From Flavobacteriales bacterium UBA5081 (GTDB lineage Bacteria; Bacteroidota; Bacteroidia; Flavobacteriales_E; Vicingaceae), in contig DIAJ01000037.1 in NCBI GenBank assembly GCA_002415785.1, forward strand, positions 1-64,000: a stretch of DNA of 64,000 nt, given 5' to 3'. Below the pieces are notes generated by a model that searched no databases, was not told the DNA's origin, and saw only the letters and a list, made by a program, of their open reading frames with translations. Position 1 is the first letter of the stretch. Every line of letters begins with the position of its first letter. The position numbers were made by a program, and so were the translations under genes. This document shows positions 33,721 to 42,080 of this stretch, one piece after another.

Positions 33721-34851
33721 TTGAAAAAAATTAAACTTCACGATAAAGTATTTGAGTCTTATATTTCTGAAAGCGAGATTCAAAAGTCGATAGACCGAAT
33801 TGCTAAAGACATTCATGGTAAGTACATAGGAAAAAAGCCTGTTTTTATTGGCGTATTGAATGGCTGCTTTTATTTTGCAGCTGATTTAATGAAACGTATT
33901 GATTTTGACAGTGAAATTTCCTTTGTAAAGGTAGCTTCTTATCAAGGAACAAAAAGCACAGGAAACGTTAGGCAGTTATTAGGTTTAGATCAAAAAGTGC
34001 AAGATCGTCATGTAATTATTATTGAAGATATTGTTGACACCGGTAATACGGTAGAAGCTGTTTCTGAGCAAATTCATGCGATGGGAGCCAAGTCGGTGGC
34101 GATAGCTACTTTATTGCTTAAGCCTGAAGTGTACACTAAAAATATTCCGATTGATTTTGCTGCCATCGAAATTAAGCCGGATTTTGTCGTAGGCTATGGC
34201 TTAGATTATGATGGCTTAGGCAGAAATTTAAATGAATTATACGTCTTGTCAAAAGACCAAAAATTAAATACTAACAGTAACAAAATGAATATAGTATTAT
34301 TTGGACCTCCGGGCGCCGGAAAAGGAACGCAAGCTGTTCGTTTAAAAGAAGAGTATCAGTTAGTACACCTTTCTACCGGTGATATTTTGAGAAATGAAAT
34401 CGAAAAAAACTCACCTTTAGGTAAAAAAGCTCAAACCTTTATGGATAAGGGAGAGTTAGTTCCGGATGAAGTGGTTATTGGCATGATTGAAAACTACTTA
34501 AACGAGCACAAAGATTCAAAGGGCTTTATTTTTGACGGTTTTCCAAGAACGACTGAACAAGCTCAAGCCTTGGACGATTTACTTCAAAAGCACAATACTG
34601 AAATTGACACCATGTTATCTTTAGAGGTAGATGATGAAGAGTTAGTTGCCAGAATTGTTCAGCGAGGTAAAGATTCAGGAAGAGCTGATGATAAGAATGA
34701 GTCGGTAATTTTTAATCGAATTCTAACTTACAATAAAAAGACAGCTCCTTTAAAAGATTATTATAAAGGTCAAGGGAAATACAACTCAATTGATGGAGTA
34801 GGTAGTATGGAGCAAGTGTTTGACCGCCTGACGAATGCAATCAATAAGTAA
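33721..34851 (+). CDS. adk: Hypoxanthine phosphoribosyltransferase-adenylate kinase fusion
   Basis: Two purine enzymes in one frame. Residues 1-175 are a type I phosphoribosyltransferase: FIGVLNGCFYFAADL, the PRPP loop VIIIEDIVDTGNTVE, and VGYGLDYDGLGRN. A linker of about ten residues leads to adenylate kinase (about 186-376): GPPGAGKGTQ (P-loop), GDILRNEI, FDGFPRTTEQAQ and RIVQRGKDSGRADD. The lid is short, without the zinc-finger insert. No stop separates them, though re-initiation at the internal Met (MNIVLFGPPG) could make free kinase. The start is TTG at 33721. I recall unusually long adenylate kinases (about 370-390 aa) in Flavobacteria, so this is probably a lineage trait. Confidence 0.88.
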   Translation: MKKIKLHDKVFESYISESEIQKSIDRIAKDIHGKYIGKKPVFIGVLNGCFYFAADLMKRIDFDSEISFVKVASYQGTKSTGNVRQLLGLDQKVQDRHVIIIEDIVDTGNTVEAVSEQIHAMGAKSVAIATLLLKPEVYTKNIPIDFAAIEIKPDFVVGYGLDYDGLGRNLNELYVLSKDQKLNTNSNKMNIVLFGPPGAGKGTQAVRLKEEYQLVHLSTGDILRNEIEKNSPLGKKAQTFMDKGELVPDEVVIGMIENYLNEHKDSKGFIFDGFPRTTEQAQALDDLLQKHNTEIDTMLSLEVDDEELVARIVQRGKDSGRADDKNESVIFNRILTYNKKTAPLKDYYKGQGKYNSIDGVGSMEQVFDRLTNAINK

Positions 34852-34854
34852 AGA

Positions 34855-36552
34855 TTAAAACTTTATACCTGCGATGAGGATGTCGTCAACTTGTTCGTCA
34901 TCTCTCATCCAGTTTAGCATGGCATTTTTTACAATATTACCTTGATCTTTCATTGGAAGGTGAGCCATTGATTTTACCATTTCTCCCACATTTTTTGTCA
35001 TAAATTTCTTTCCTCTTGGGCCGCCAAATTGGTCAGGGTAACCGTCGGAAAATAAATAAAAACAATCACCTCGCTCAAAGCCGATTCGGTGTGTTTTAAA
35101 GCTCTTTTTATGTCGTGATTCCCCACCAATAGAGTATTTGTCACCCTTTACTATATGTAGATCATCATCTTTTACAAAATACAATGGACGCATTGCACCG
35201 GCAAATTCAATTTTTTGCTGTTCAAAATTTACGGCTATTAAACCTAACTCCATTCCATCCTTACTGCTGAAGTCTGCTGCTGAGTTTTGGTTGAGAGCTA
35301 TTCTAACTCTTTTATCTAGTTCCTTTAAAATAACTCCGGGGTCTGTAATTTTCTGATCAGATACAATTTCATTCAGTTGAGTATAGCCTATAATTGACAT
35401 AAATGCTCCGGGTACTCCATGTCCTGTGCAATCAATAACAGCAAAAAAAGCTTTGTTTCGACTGGAGTCGTACCAGTAAAAGTCGCCACTTACAATGTCT
35501 TTTGGTGCGTAATAAATAAAGGAGTCAGGCAGCTTTTCACGAATTTTATGTAAACTTGGTAAAATTGAAGCTTGAATTCGCTTAGCATAATTAATGCTTT
35601 CAGTGATTTCTTTGTTTTGGTTTTCTACAGTTTCTTTTTCTTCGAGCAATTGTTTTGTTCGTTCCTCAACTTTTTGCTCTAGTGTAGCATTTAAGTTCTT
35701 CAATTCTTTATTTGCCTGATCAAGATCTCTTAAACTCTTAATTAATGCTTCCTCAGCTTTACGTTTTTCAGTAATGTCTTTTATAATTCCCTGGTAGCCA
35801 ATAATCTGATCTTGCTTGTCGCGAATTACAATGGTGCTCAACATACAATGCAAAACAGTATTTCCATCTTTTTTTAAAAGATCAACCTCATAGTCAGAAA
35901 CTTCTCCATTTTTCTCTAGAATTTCCATTAAGCGATGACGATCGTTATCATCAATGTAAAGGTCGTTTACTTTTATATAATCTATGTCGTCTAAATCATA
36001 TCCAAAAAGCTTTAAACCTGCGGGGTTTACATCTATAAAATCACCATCAGTTGTAGAAATATAAATGGCATCGTTGGAGCGAACGAATAGCTCTCTATAT
36101 CTTTCTTCACTTTTTCGAAGCTGATCCTCCGTTTTTTTTCTCTCAATTGCATAAGCAATTGATCGGTTTAAAGTGTCTTTGTCAATATCACTTTTTACCA
36201 GAAAATCTTGAGCGCCTTTCTGAACTGCATTTTTACCTACAACATCATCTTCCATTTCTGTTAAAATGATAAACGGAATGTCGGGAAAAGCACGAAAAAG
36301 GTCATTAAAAGTATGAATACCGAAACTATCGGGTAGGAATAAATTAACTAAAATAATATCTATATCAGATTCATTTAGTATTTCTTCTGCCTCACTTAAA
36401 CTAATTACATGATAGATTTCATAATTATAATCAATTGACATAGAGAGTAGCTCGCCTATAATCAAGGCGTCACTCTCAGAGCTTTCAACGATTAAAACAT
36501 TCAGCTGTTCAAGTTCTTTCTTACTTTCAATTTGCGTTTCCAATCTATCCAT
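34855..36552 (-). CDS. Pseudo-receiver/PAS/SpoIIE-type protein phosphatase
   Basis: A 565-aa signalling protein. The N-terminal receiver-like domain (about 12-130) has Asn where the phosphoacceptor Asp is expected (ILVNLFLPDS) and SS in place of the second acidic residue (VESSESD), so it is probably not phosphorylated. A PAS domain (about 145-265), a coiled coil (about 270-325) with SINYAKRIQASILPS, and a PP2C/SpoIIE phosphatase domain (about 330-565) with SGDFYWYD, DCTGHGVPGAFMS and FSDGYPDQFGG follow. Such proteins usually dephosphorylate anti-sigma-factor antagonists. The start is ATG 36552; the frame extends to a TTG six codons earlier. Confidence 0.85.
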   Translation of the reverse strand: MDRLETQIESKKELEQLNVLIVESSESDALIIGELLSMSIDYNYEIYHVISLSEAEEILNESDIDIILVNLFLPDSFGIHTFNDLFRAFPDIPFIILTEMEDDVVGKNAVQKGAQDFLVKSDIDKDTLNRSIAYAIERKKTEDQLRKSEERYRELFVRSNDAIYISTTDGDFIDVNPAGLKLFGYDLDDIDYIKVNDLYIDDNDRHRLMEILEKNGEVSDYEVDLLKKDGNTVLHCMLSTIVIRDKQDQIIGYQGIIKDITEKRKAEEALIKSLRDLDQANKELKNLNATLEQKVEERTKQLLEEKETVENQNKEITESINYAKRIQASILPSLHKIREKLPDSFIYYAPKDIVSGDFYWYDSSRNKAFFAVIDCTGHGVPGAFMSIIGYTQLNEIVSDQKITDPGVILKELDKRVRIALNQNSAADFSSKDGMELGLIAVNFEQQKIEFAGAMRPLYFVKDDDLHIVKGDKYSIGGESRHKKSFKTHRIGFERGDCFYLFSDGYPDQFGGPRGKKFMTKNVGEMVKSMAHLPMKDQGNIVKNAMLNWMRDDEQVDDILIAGIKF

Positions 36553-36727
36553 AATCTTGTCAGAAATCAAATATACAGTTTAAGTATTTAACATTTATTT
36601 AATACGACATTTTTTTCGCTAAAAGGATAAAATTATCTGATAATGGGTTAAATTATTATGATAAAAGGACTTCTTTATTAAGCAAAAAGAAGCCTCATTT
36701 TTAAATACCTTTGCGGAAATTTTCTTC

Positions 36728-37720
36728 ATGGCAAATTCCAATTTTATCGATTATGTAAAAATCTGTTGTCGATCCGGTAAAGGAGGCGCAGGTTCTGCTC
36801 ACTTGCACCGCGACAGATTGACCGCAAAAGGTGGTCCTGATGGCGGTGATGGCGGTCGTGGTGGACACATTATAGTAAAAGGGAACAGCCAACTATGGAC
36901 ATTACTTCATTTAAAATACCGCAAGCATATCATTGCTGAAGCAGGACAGAATGGTGGAGCAAACCACAGCAGCGGAAAGGAAGGAGAAGATCAAATTATT
37001 GAAGTACCTATTGGCACAGTTGCTAAAGATGCAGATACGGGTGAGCAACTGTTTGAAATACTTGAAGATGGTGAAGAACAAATCTTAGTTTCCGGAGGAA
37101 GGGGCGGATTGGGAAATTCTCACTTTAAGTCATCAACACATCAAACACCACGCTATGCTCAGCCCGGTGAGCCCGGGAAAGAGGAATGGAAAGTTTTAGA
37201 GCTAAAAGTACTAGCTGATGTGGGCTTAGTGGGCTTTCCAAATGCAGGTAAATCAACACTGCTTTCTGTCATTTCAGCTGCAAAACCTGAAATAGCCAAT
37301 TACCCCTTTACAACCCTTACTCCAAACTTAGGGATGATTCCATATCGTGATCACCGATCGTTTGTTATGGCTGATATCCCCGGAATTATTGAAGGCGCTC
37401 ATGAAGGGAAGGGATTAGGATTAAGATTTTTAAGACATATTGAAAGAAACTCAGTTTTACTCTTTTTAGTACCGGCAGACAGCGATGACATTCTAAAAGA
37501 ATATCAAGTTCTGCTGAATGAATTAAAAGAACACAATCCGGAACTTTTAGATAAAAGACGGATTTTGGCAATCAGTAAAAGTGATATGCTGGACGAAGAG
37601 TTGATGGAGGAAATGAGTGCTAGTTTGGGCGATGTAAAACACATTTATATTTCTTCGGTAGCACAACATAATATTACAGAGCTCAAAGATTTATTGTGGA
37701 ATGAAATTAATGCCAAATGA
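36728..37720 (+). CDS. obgE: Obg-family GTPase
   Basis: GTPase needed for 50S ribosome maturation. Glycine-rich Obg domain (about 1-158, with GGPDGGDGGRGGH and GGRGGLGN), then the G domain: G1 GFPNAGKST (about 167-175), G3 DIPGIIEGAHEGKGLG (about 212-227), and SKSD as the G4 equivalent near residue 286. 330 aa without a C-terminal OCT domain, normal in Bacteroidota. TACCTTTG at 36706-36713 is a good -7 element. The stop overlaps the next gene by 4 bp (ATGA). Confidence 0.95.
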   Translation: MANSNFIDYVKICCRSGKGGAGSAHLHRDRLTAKGGPDGGDGGRGGHIIVKGNSQLWTLLHLKYRKHIIAEAGQNGGANHSSGKEGEDQIIEVPIGTVAKDADTGEQLFEILEDGEEQILVSGGRGGLGNSHFKSSTHQTPRYAQPGEPGKEEWKVLELKVLADVGLVGFPNAGKSTLLSVISAAKPEIANYPFTTLTPNLGMIPYRDHRSFVMADIPGIIEGAHEGKGLGLRFLRHIERNSVLLFLVPADSDDILKEYQVLLNELKEHNPELLDKRRILAISKSDMLDEELMEEMSASLGDVKHIYISSVAQHNITELKDLLWNEINAK

Positions 37721-38295
37721 TTGAAGCTATTTTAGACTTCGACCAAGAACTGTTTTTAGCACTCAACCGCCTGAATTCAGGTTTTATGGATTCGATTATG
37801 GTGTTTATTTCAGGAAAATTAGAATGGATACCACTCTATGTAATTTTGTTGTATTTTGTTTACAAAAAATACGGGAAACACACTTGGATTATATTGATTG
37901 GAGCTGCGCTAACAGTTACCTTAGCTGATCAAATTTCAGTGCAACTTTTTAAAAATGTTTTTGAGCGGTTACGCCCTTGTCATAATCCTGATATTAATGA
38001 AATGGTTCATATTGTGAACAATAAATGTGGTGGTCAATTTGGCTTTGTTTCTAGCCACGCAACCAATACATTTGCCATTGCTACTTTTTTGGGCTTGCTT
38101 TTAAAGGGGGCAAAAAAGAAGACTACTTTAGTCTTGTTATTGATTTGGGCAGCAATAGTATCTTATAGTAGAATCTATTTAGGCGTTCATTATCCATTGG
38201 ATGTTCTTTGCGGCGGTATTTTAGGAGTAGGAATCGGTTATTTTGTTTATCGACTATCAAAATACTTTATTTTAAAACGAACTCAATCAACATAA
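37717..38295 (+). CDS. PAP2-family membrane phosphatase
   Basis: A 192-aa integral membrane lipid phosphatase with about five or six helices. The three PAP2 motifs are present: KNVFERLRPC (about 82-91), SSHATNTF (about 112-119) and SRIYLGVHYPLDV (about 149-161). Likely substrates are undecaprenyl diphosphate or phosphatidylglycerol phosphate. Translationally coupled to obgE through a 4-bp overlap, with fluC after 6 bp. Confidence 0.9.
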   Translation: MIEAILDFDQELFLALNRLNSGFMDSIMVFISGKLEWIPLYVILLYFVYKKYGKHTWIILIGAALTVTLADQISVQLFKNVFERLRPCHNPDINEMVHIVNNKCGGQFGFVSSHATNTFAIATFLGLLLKGAKKKTTLVLLLIWAAIVSYSRIYLGVHYPLDVLCGGILGVGIGYFVYRLSKYFILKRTQST

Positions 38296-38301
38296 TTAAT
38301 C

Positions 38302-38685
38302 ATGTACTCAGCCTTCTTAGTTTTTTTGGGTGGCGGAATCGGAAGTTTACTTCGGTTCTTAATTGCAAAAGCAACATTAAGGTTATATGATGGGAGTTTC
38401 CCAATGGGAACATTTATTTCAAACTTCGTTAGCTGTATCATTTTATCTTTAGTGTTGTTACTCATACTACAAAAGCAAGAATTAATCGATTCAGGAAACT
38501 ATCGACTTTTATTAATTACCGGATTTTGCGGAGGGTTAAGTACTTTTTCAACCTTTAGTTTTGAAACATTAGAGTTAATCAAAAACAACTTATGGGGAGT
38601 AGCACTTCTTAACATTGGCATAAGTTTAATTTTAGGTATAGGGATTATGTTTGTTCTCCTAAACAGAAGTCAAACATTTCACTAA
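38302..38685 (+). CDS. crcB: Fluoride channel
   Basis: Fluc/CrcB fluoride exporter, a 127-aa protein with four membrane helices that works as an antiparallel dimer. GGGIGSLLRFL in helix 1, FPMGTFISNFVSC in helix 2 (pore Asn) and GFCGGLSTFSTFSFE in helix 3 with the phenylalanine box. No fluoride riboswitch precedes it; the PAP2 gene ends 6 bp upstream, so it is expressed with obgE and PAP2. Confidence 0.93.
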   Translation: MYSAFLVFLGGGIGSLLRFLIAKATLRLYDGSFPMGTFISNFVSCIILSLVLLLILQKQELIDSGNYRLLLITGFCGGLSTFSTFSFETLELIKNNLWGVALLNIGISLILGIGIMFVLLNRSQTFH

Positions 38686-38711
38686 TTGCTTGGCATAAAA
38701 TTTTTTTGTAA

Positions 38712-40313
38712 ATGAAAAAGCTCACTTTTTTACCCATTCTATTTAGCATAGTTTTTTACTTAAATGCACAAGAAGCTAATCAGAATAAACCAAAACTTTT
38801 AATTGGAGTTGTCGTTGATCAACTTCGCTACGATTATTTGGATAAGTTTTCGGAAGATTTTGGAAAAGGTGGATTTAATCGCTTGATCGAAGAGGGCTTT
38901 TATGCAAGAAATGTAAACTATAATTACAAACCAACCTACACAGGTCCGGGGCATGCTTCTATTTTTACCGGAACTACACCTTCTACGCATGGAATTGTGG
39001 GAAACAATTGGTATAGTAGACTAGAAGGCAAGCGCGTTTATTGTGTGGAGCTAACAGATGAGGAAGGGAATAATTACTATTCTCCAGAACGAATGAAATC
39101 TCGCACAATTGCTGATGAAATCAGACTTTTTAGCAATTTTAAAGGGAAGAGTTATGGTGTTTCTTTAAAAGACAGAGGTGCTATTTTACCGGCAGGACAT
39201 TTGGCAAATGGAGCTTACTGGTTTGACGGGAAAAATGGGAAATGGGTGAGTAGTGACTTTTACAAAGAATCGGACACTAAATGGTTAAACGATTTTAATT
39301 CAATTAATTTTAAAGAAAAGTACTTAAGCGAAGATTGGGAATTATTTGCTGAAGAAAAAACTTATGCTAAAAGTTTAGCTGACGAAAACCCTTACGAAGG
39401 AGAATTATACGAGGGGAGTGGGGTTTCCTTTCCCTATGACTTAATTAAAGGTTTTGAAAAGAGTGGTTATGATATCTTAAAAGCAATTCCTCAGGGGAAC
39501 AGCATGACCCTTGATATAGCTTTGTCATTAATAAAAGCCAATCAATTGGGTGAGGATGAGTTTTTAGATTTTTTGTCAGTTAGTTTTTCGGCAACAGATT
39601 ATGTAGGTCATCGTTTTGGAGTAAATAGCAGAGAGGTACAGGATACTTATTTGCGATTAGATAAAGACATTGCTCGTCTTTTAAATTTCTTAGACGATAA
39701 TGTGGGAAAAGAAAACTATTTATTATTTCTCACTTCTGATCACGGTGCTGGAGAGGTTCCTTTATTTTTAAAAGAGCAATCTGCGCCTGCCGGCTATATT
39801 GATGCAAAGCTGATTAGAAATAAAGTAGAGGAGGAGTTAGATAAAAAATATGGAGAAGCAGATTGGATTGAATACTTTATAAATTTCAACCTATATTTTA
39901 ATAAGTCAGCTTTAATTGAAAAAAGTGTGAATTTAAGTCAACTAAATACTACAGTCACTTCTCTTTTGATAGAAATGGAAGGAATTGCCGATGTTTATCA
40001 TTCAGAGCGAGCAATAAACAGTAGTGTTTACAATCAAATGACTAAGAATGGCTTGTTGGCTTCAGAATCAGGAGATTTAGTGATTTTAGAATCTCCCAAT
40101 TACATTATTTATTCAAAGACCGGTTCAACACATGGTTCTCCCTATCGCTATGATACGCATGTTCCCCTTTTGTTTTTTGGAAATGAGATAGAGAAAGGTG
40201 AAAGTTATAAGCCTTATGATATTACTGACATTATTCCTACAGCTTCAGCAATATTAAAGCTTCCACTTCCCGATGGAGCAAGTGGAAATGTAATTAATGA
40301 AGTTTTAGATTAA
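38712..40313 (+). CDS. Periplasmic alkaline phosphatase (PafA-like)
   Basis: A 533-aa exported phosphomonoesterase of the PafA/type I phosphodiesterase superfamily. The signal peptide (about 1-20, ending LNAQ) is followed by VVVDQLRYDYLD (metal Asp), YTGPGHASIFTG (nucleophile Thr about residue 79), DYVGHRFG, LTSDHGAGEVP and STHGSPYRYDTHVPLLFFG with the last metal ligands. Liberates phosphate in the periplasm. Transcription ends at a strong shared terminator (40328-40374). Confidence 0.88.
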   Translation: MKKLTFLPILFSIVFYLNAQEANQNKPKLLIGVVVDQLRYDYLDKFSEDFGKGGFNRLIEEGFYARNVNYNYKPTYTGPGHASIFTGTTPSTHGIVGNNWYSRLEGKRVYCVELTDEEGNNYYSPERMKSRTIADEIRLFSNFKGKSYGVSLKDRGAILPAGHLANGAYWFDGKNGKWVSSDFYKESDTKWLNDFNSINFKEKYLSEDWELFAEEKTYAKSLADENPYEGELYEGSGVSFPYDLIKGFEKSGYDILKAIPQGNSMTLDIALSLIKANQLGEDEFLDFLSVSFSATDYVGHRFGVNSREVQDTYLRLDKDIARLLNFLDDNVGKENYLLFLTSDHGAGEVPLFLKEQSAPAGYIDAKLIRNKVEEELDKKYGEADWIEYFINFNLYFNKSALIEKSVNLSQLNTTVTSLLIEMEGIADVYHSERAINSSVYNQMTKNGLLASESGDLVILESPNYIIYSKTGSTHGSPYRYDTHVPLLFFGNEIEKGESYKPYDITDIIPTASAILKLPLPDGASGNVINEVLD

Positions 40314-40327
40314 ATAAAGAGAATAAG

Positions 40328-40374
40328 AAAGCGGTGAGATCAAAAATTTACCATCACAATTGTCTCACCGCTTT
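40328..40374. terminator. Bidirectional terminator
   Basis: Perfect 12-bp arms AAAGCGGTGAGA (40328-40339) and TCTCACCGCTTT (40363-40374) around a 23-nt loop. It serves the phosphatase gene on the plus strand and the convergent helical-repeat gene on the minus strand. Confidence 0.75.
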
Positions 40375-40405
40375 CACTCCTGTAGGAGCTCTTCTGTTAA
40401 CCAAA

Positions 40406-41470
40406 TTAATTTAAAAAGAGAGAAAGTCGCTCTCTACCGAAGTAACCTTTGTTGAATTGATATGAAATATTTTTATGTATAATATTTAAAGAAGCGTTAA
40501 TGTTGCTGTGTTTAGGCATAAACTCAACTTCAGTTGCTTCTTTAGCAAGCGTTTTTTCGTGAATGTTATTAGGAAAATTGAAGTTGTAAGCTTCAATTAA
40601 TGATTTAGTTGATGAAATTGAAAATACTTCATTTGCTTCGTTTATTTTGTCATTACTAACTAACCACCTATATTCAAGGTGAGTAAGGATGTTTTTTAAA
40701 TAAAAACGTAACATTCCAAATGGCAAATTATTAGTGCAATTCTTCGTTTCAGCCATTAGCGTTGAAGTAGTCCACCCTCCATCTAAAAGAATCTGACTTT
40801 GACCTGCTAATAATGTTAAGCTTAGTTTAGCAGTATAGCAAAAGCTAAGTGCAGTTTGATTTGAGTGATTGGTAGTTATTTTTCTAATTAGCTTGTATTT
40901 CCCGATTAACTCCTTTAATAAATTGTTTTTTGGTTCTTCAATATATTCCCCCAATATGGTATTAAACTGAATAAACTGTTGGATAATTTCCTGATTTGCA
41001 CGATCGATAGCTGAGTAGTAATTTGACATATACGCATAAACAGATTCTAAAGGAGTGTTTATGTGAAGTGATTGAAGTTCCTTTACCAATTTTGCTGCTT
41101 GCTGTTCAATATGAAATCGCTTTAATTGATGAAAAATTTCTTCTAACTCCTCTTTCTTTTCAACTTTCGTTTTTTGAGTTGATCCATACAATGCGTAAAA
41201 AAGACTTGTTTGCATAATGTCTTTAACCGATAAATCCTCTACTTGATAAAAAGAAAGTATCGAGCGATAAATTAATCGCTCGATAATCTTAAATGAATTG
41301 AATTTTAAATTGCTTTTTTCCTGAGCAGTTTTCTCGTTTTCACCTTTACGATATGAATCAAAAATAGGTAGTGTTAATTCTGCATAAGCACTATCACTTT
41401 CTAACAACAAACGCACTTTGGCTGCATGCGCCTCATTAAGTTGTTGTACGATTTGGATAACTGCTAACAT
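40406..41470 (-). CDS. Helical-repeat protein of unknown function
   Basis: A 354-aa cytosolic protein from the ATG at 41470. I do not recognise a named family. It appears all-helical: a first domain (about 1-90) with a basic-hydrophobic stretch, then TPR-like helix pairs. The N-terminal layout parallels the 513-aa protein at 42081 (a helical first domain ending in a FKIIERLIYRS-like segment, against LLNRTINRVKES there), so the two may be distant relatives. Between them is a gene for a small secreted peptide. A regulatory role is only a guess. Confidence 0.5.
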   Translation of the reverse strand: MLAVIQIVQQLNEAHAAKVRLLLESDSAYAELTLPIFDSYRKGENEKTAQEKSNLKFNSFKIIERLIYRSILSFYQVEDLSVKDIMQTSLFYALYGSTQKTKVEKKEELEEIFHQLKRFHIEQQAAKLVKELQSLHINTPLESVYAYMSNYYSAIDRANQEIIQQFIQFNTILGEYIEEPKNNLLKELIGKYKLIRKITTNHSNQTALSFCYTAKLSLTLLAGQSQILLDGGWTTSTLMAETKNCTNNLPFGMLRFYLKNILTHLEYRWLVSNDKINEANEVFSISSTKSLIEAYNFNFPNNIHEKTLAKEATEVEFMPKHSNINASLNIIHKNISYQFNKGYFGRERLSLFLN

Positions 41471-41524
41471 GACTTTTGTTTGAATTAACGATGTAAAAGT
41501 AACATCACTTCTTCGATAAAAAAT

Positions 41525-41546
41525 GGACAATTTGCTACAAATGTCC
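41525..41546. promoter_or_regulatory. Hairpin-forming element upstream of the 354-aa gene
   Basis: GGAC-A-ATTTG pairs with CAAATGTCC around CTA. It lies about 55 bp upstream of the start codon on the minus strand. It resembles the GGACA...TGTCC palindrome at 22475-22490. Possible operator; low confidence. Confidence 0.3.
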
Positions 41547-41580
41547 TAGGTGAAAAGGTGTTAAAATTTGCAACAAGAAT

Positions 41581-41613
41581 AGCCTAATAGGTTTGTTTGT
41601 AACCTATTAGGCT
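41581..41613 (-). terminator. Terminator of the 65-aa peptide gene
   Basis: Perfect 13-bp arms AGCCTAATAGGTT and AACCTATTAGGCT around TGTTTGT. It lies about 100 bp after the stop of the small gene and upstream of the next gene on the same strand, so the peptide is made from its own short transcript. Confidence 0.7.
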
Positions 41614-41714
41614 TGAATTCGTGTCCCAGCTCTAAGGCGAGAAAATTTAACTTAAGTGCAGTAGTAGCAGATCTCTGAAAATCAGAAAATAATGAGATTA
41701 TTCCGAAATATATT

Positions 41715-41912
41715 TTAAGGTTGTGGTTCAGGAGTGTACCCGGCTTCATCCCAAGTATCCCATCCACCTCCGTCATTATCTGTAGTAGTTGTTTCTTGCG
41801 CAGCTTCCGCTTCAGCAATTTCTACATTTAATTGTTCTTCCGTATAGCCTTCATAATCAGATGGAGATCCGTATCCTAATAAGGCGATTAAAATGGTGAT
41901 TAAGCTTGTCAT
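41715..41912 (-). CDS. Small exported acidic peptide
   Basis: 65 aa from ATG 41912. Residues 1-13 are hydrophobic (MTSLITILIALLG), like a short signal or anchor. The rest is strongly acidic and Gly/Thr-rich, with DNDGGGWDTWDEAGYTPEPQ at the C-terminus. A -7-like element is at 41937-41944 (minus strand) and a strong terminator at 41581-41613, which supports a real, separately transcribed gene. It lies between two helical-repeat proteins, one of them divergent. A signalling or surface role is possible but unproven. Confidence 0.6.
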   Translation of the reverse strand: MTSLITILIALLGYGSPSDYEGYTEEQLNVEIAEAEAAQETTTTDNDGGGWDTWDEAGYTPEPQP

Positions 41913-42080
41913 AGTTTTTAAGTTTTAATTACAAGGCAAACATAAGAGGGATTTTTAGAGTGGTTTCGGACATTTTTGTGCAAAAAGCTGAGGTCTAGCC
42001 GTGTTAAAAATTTGAATAAATTTAAGAGAAACTTTTCATAGTCAAATATTATGGACTATTTTTAAAGCCTAGATTAAGCC

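Noticed and set aside
38686..38711. Fluoride riboswitch for fluC
   Set aside because: fluC follows the PAP2 gene by 6 bp, leaving no room upstream, and no riboswitch core is visible.
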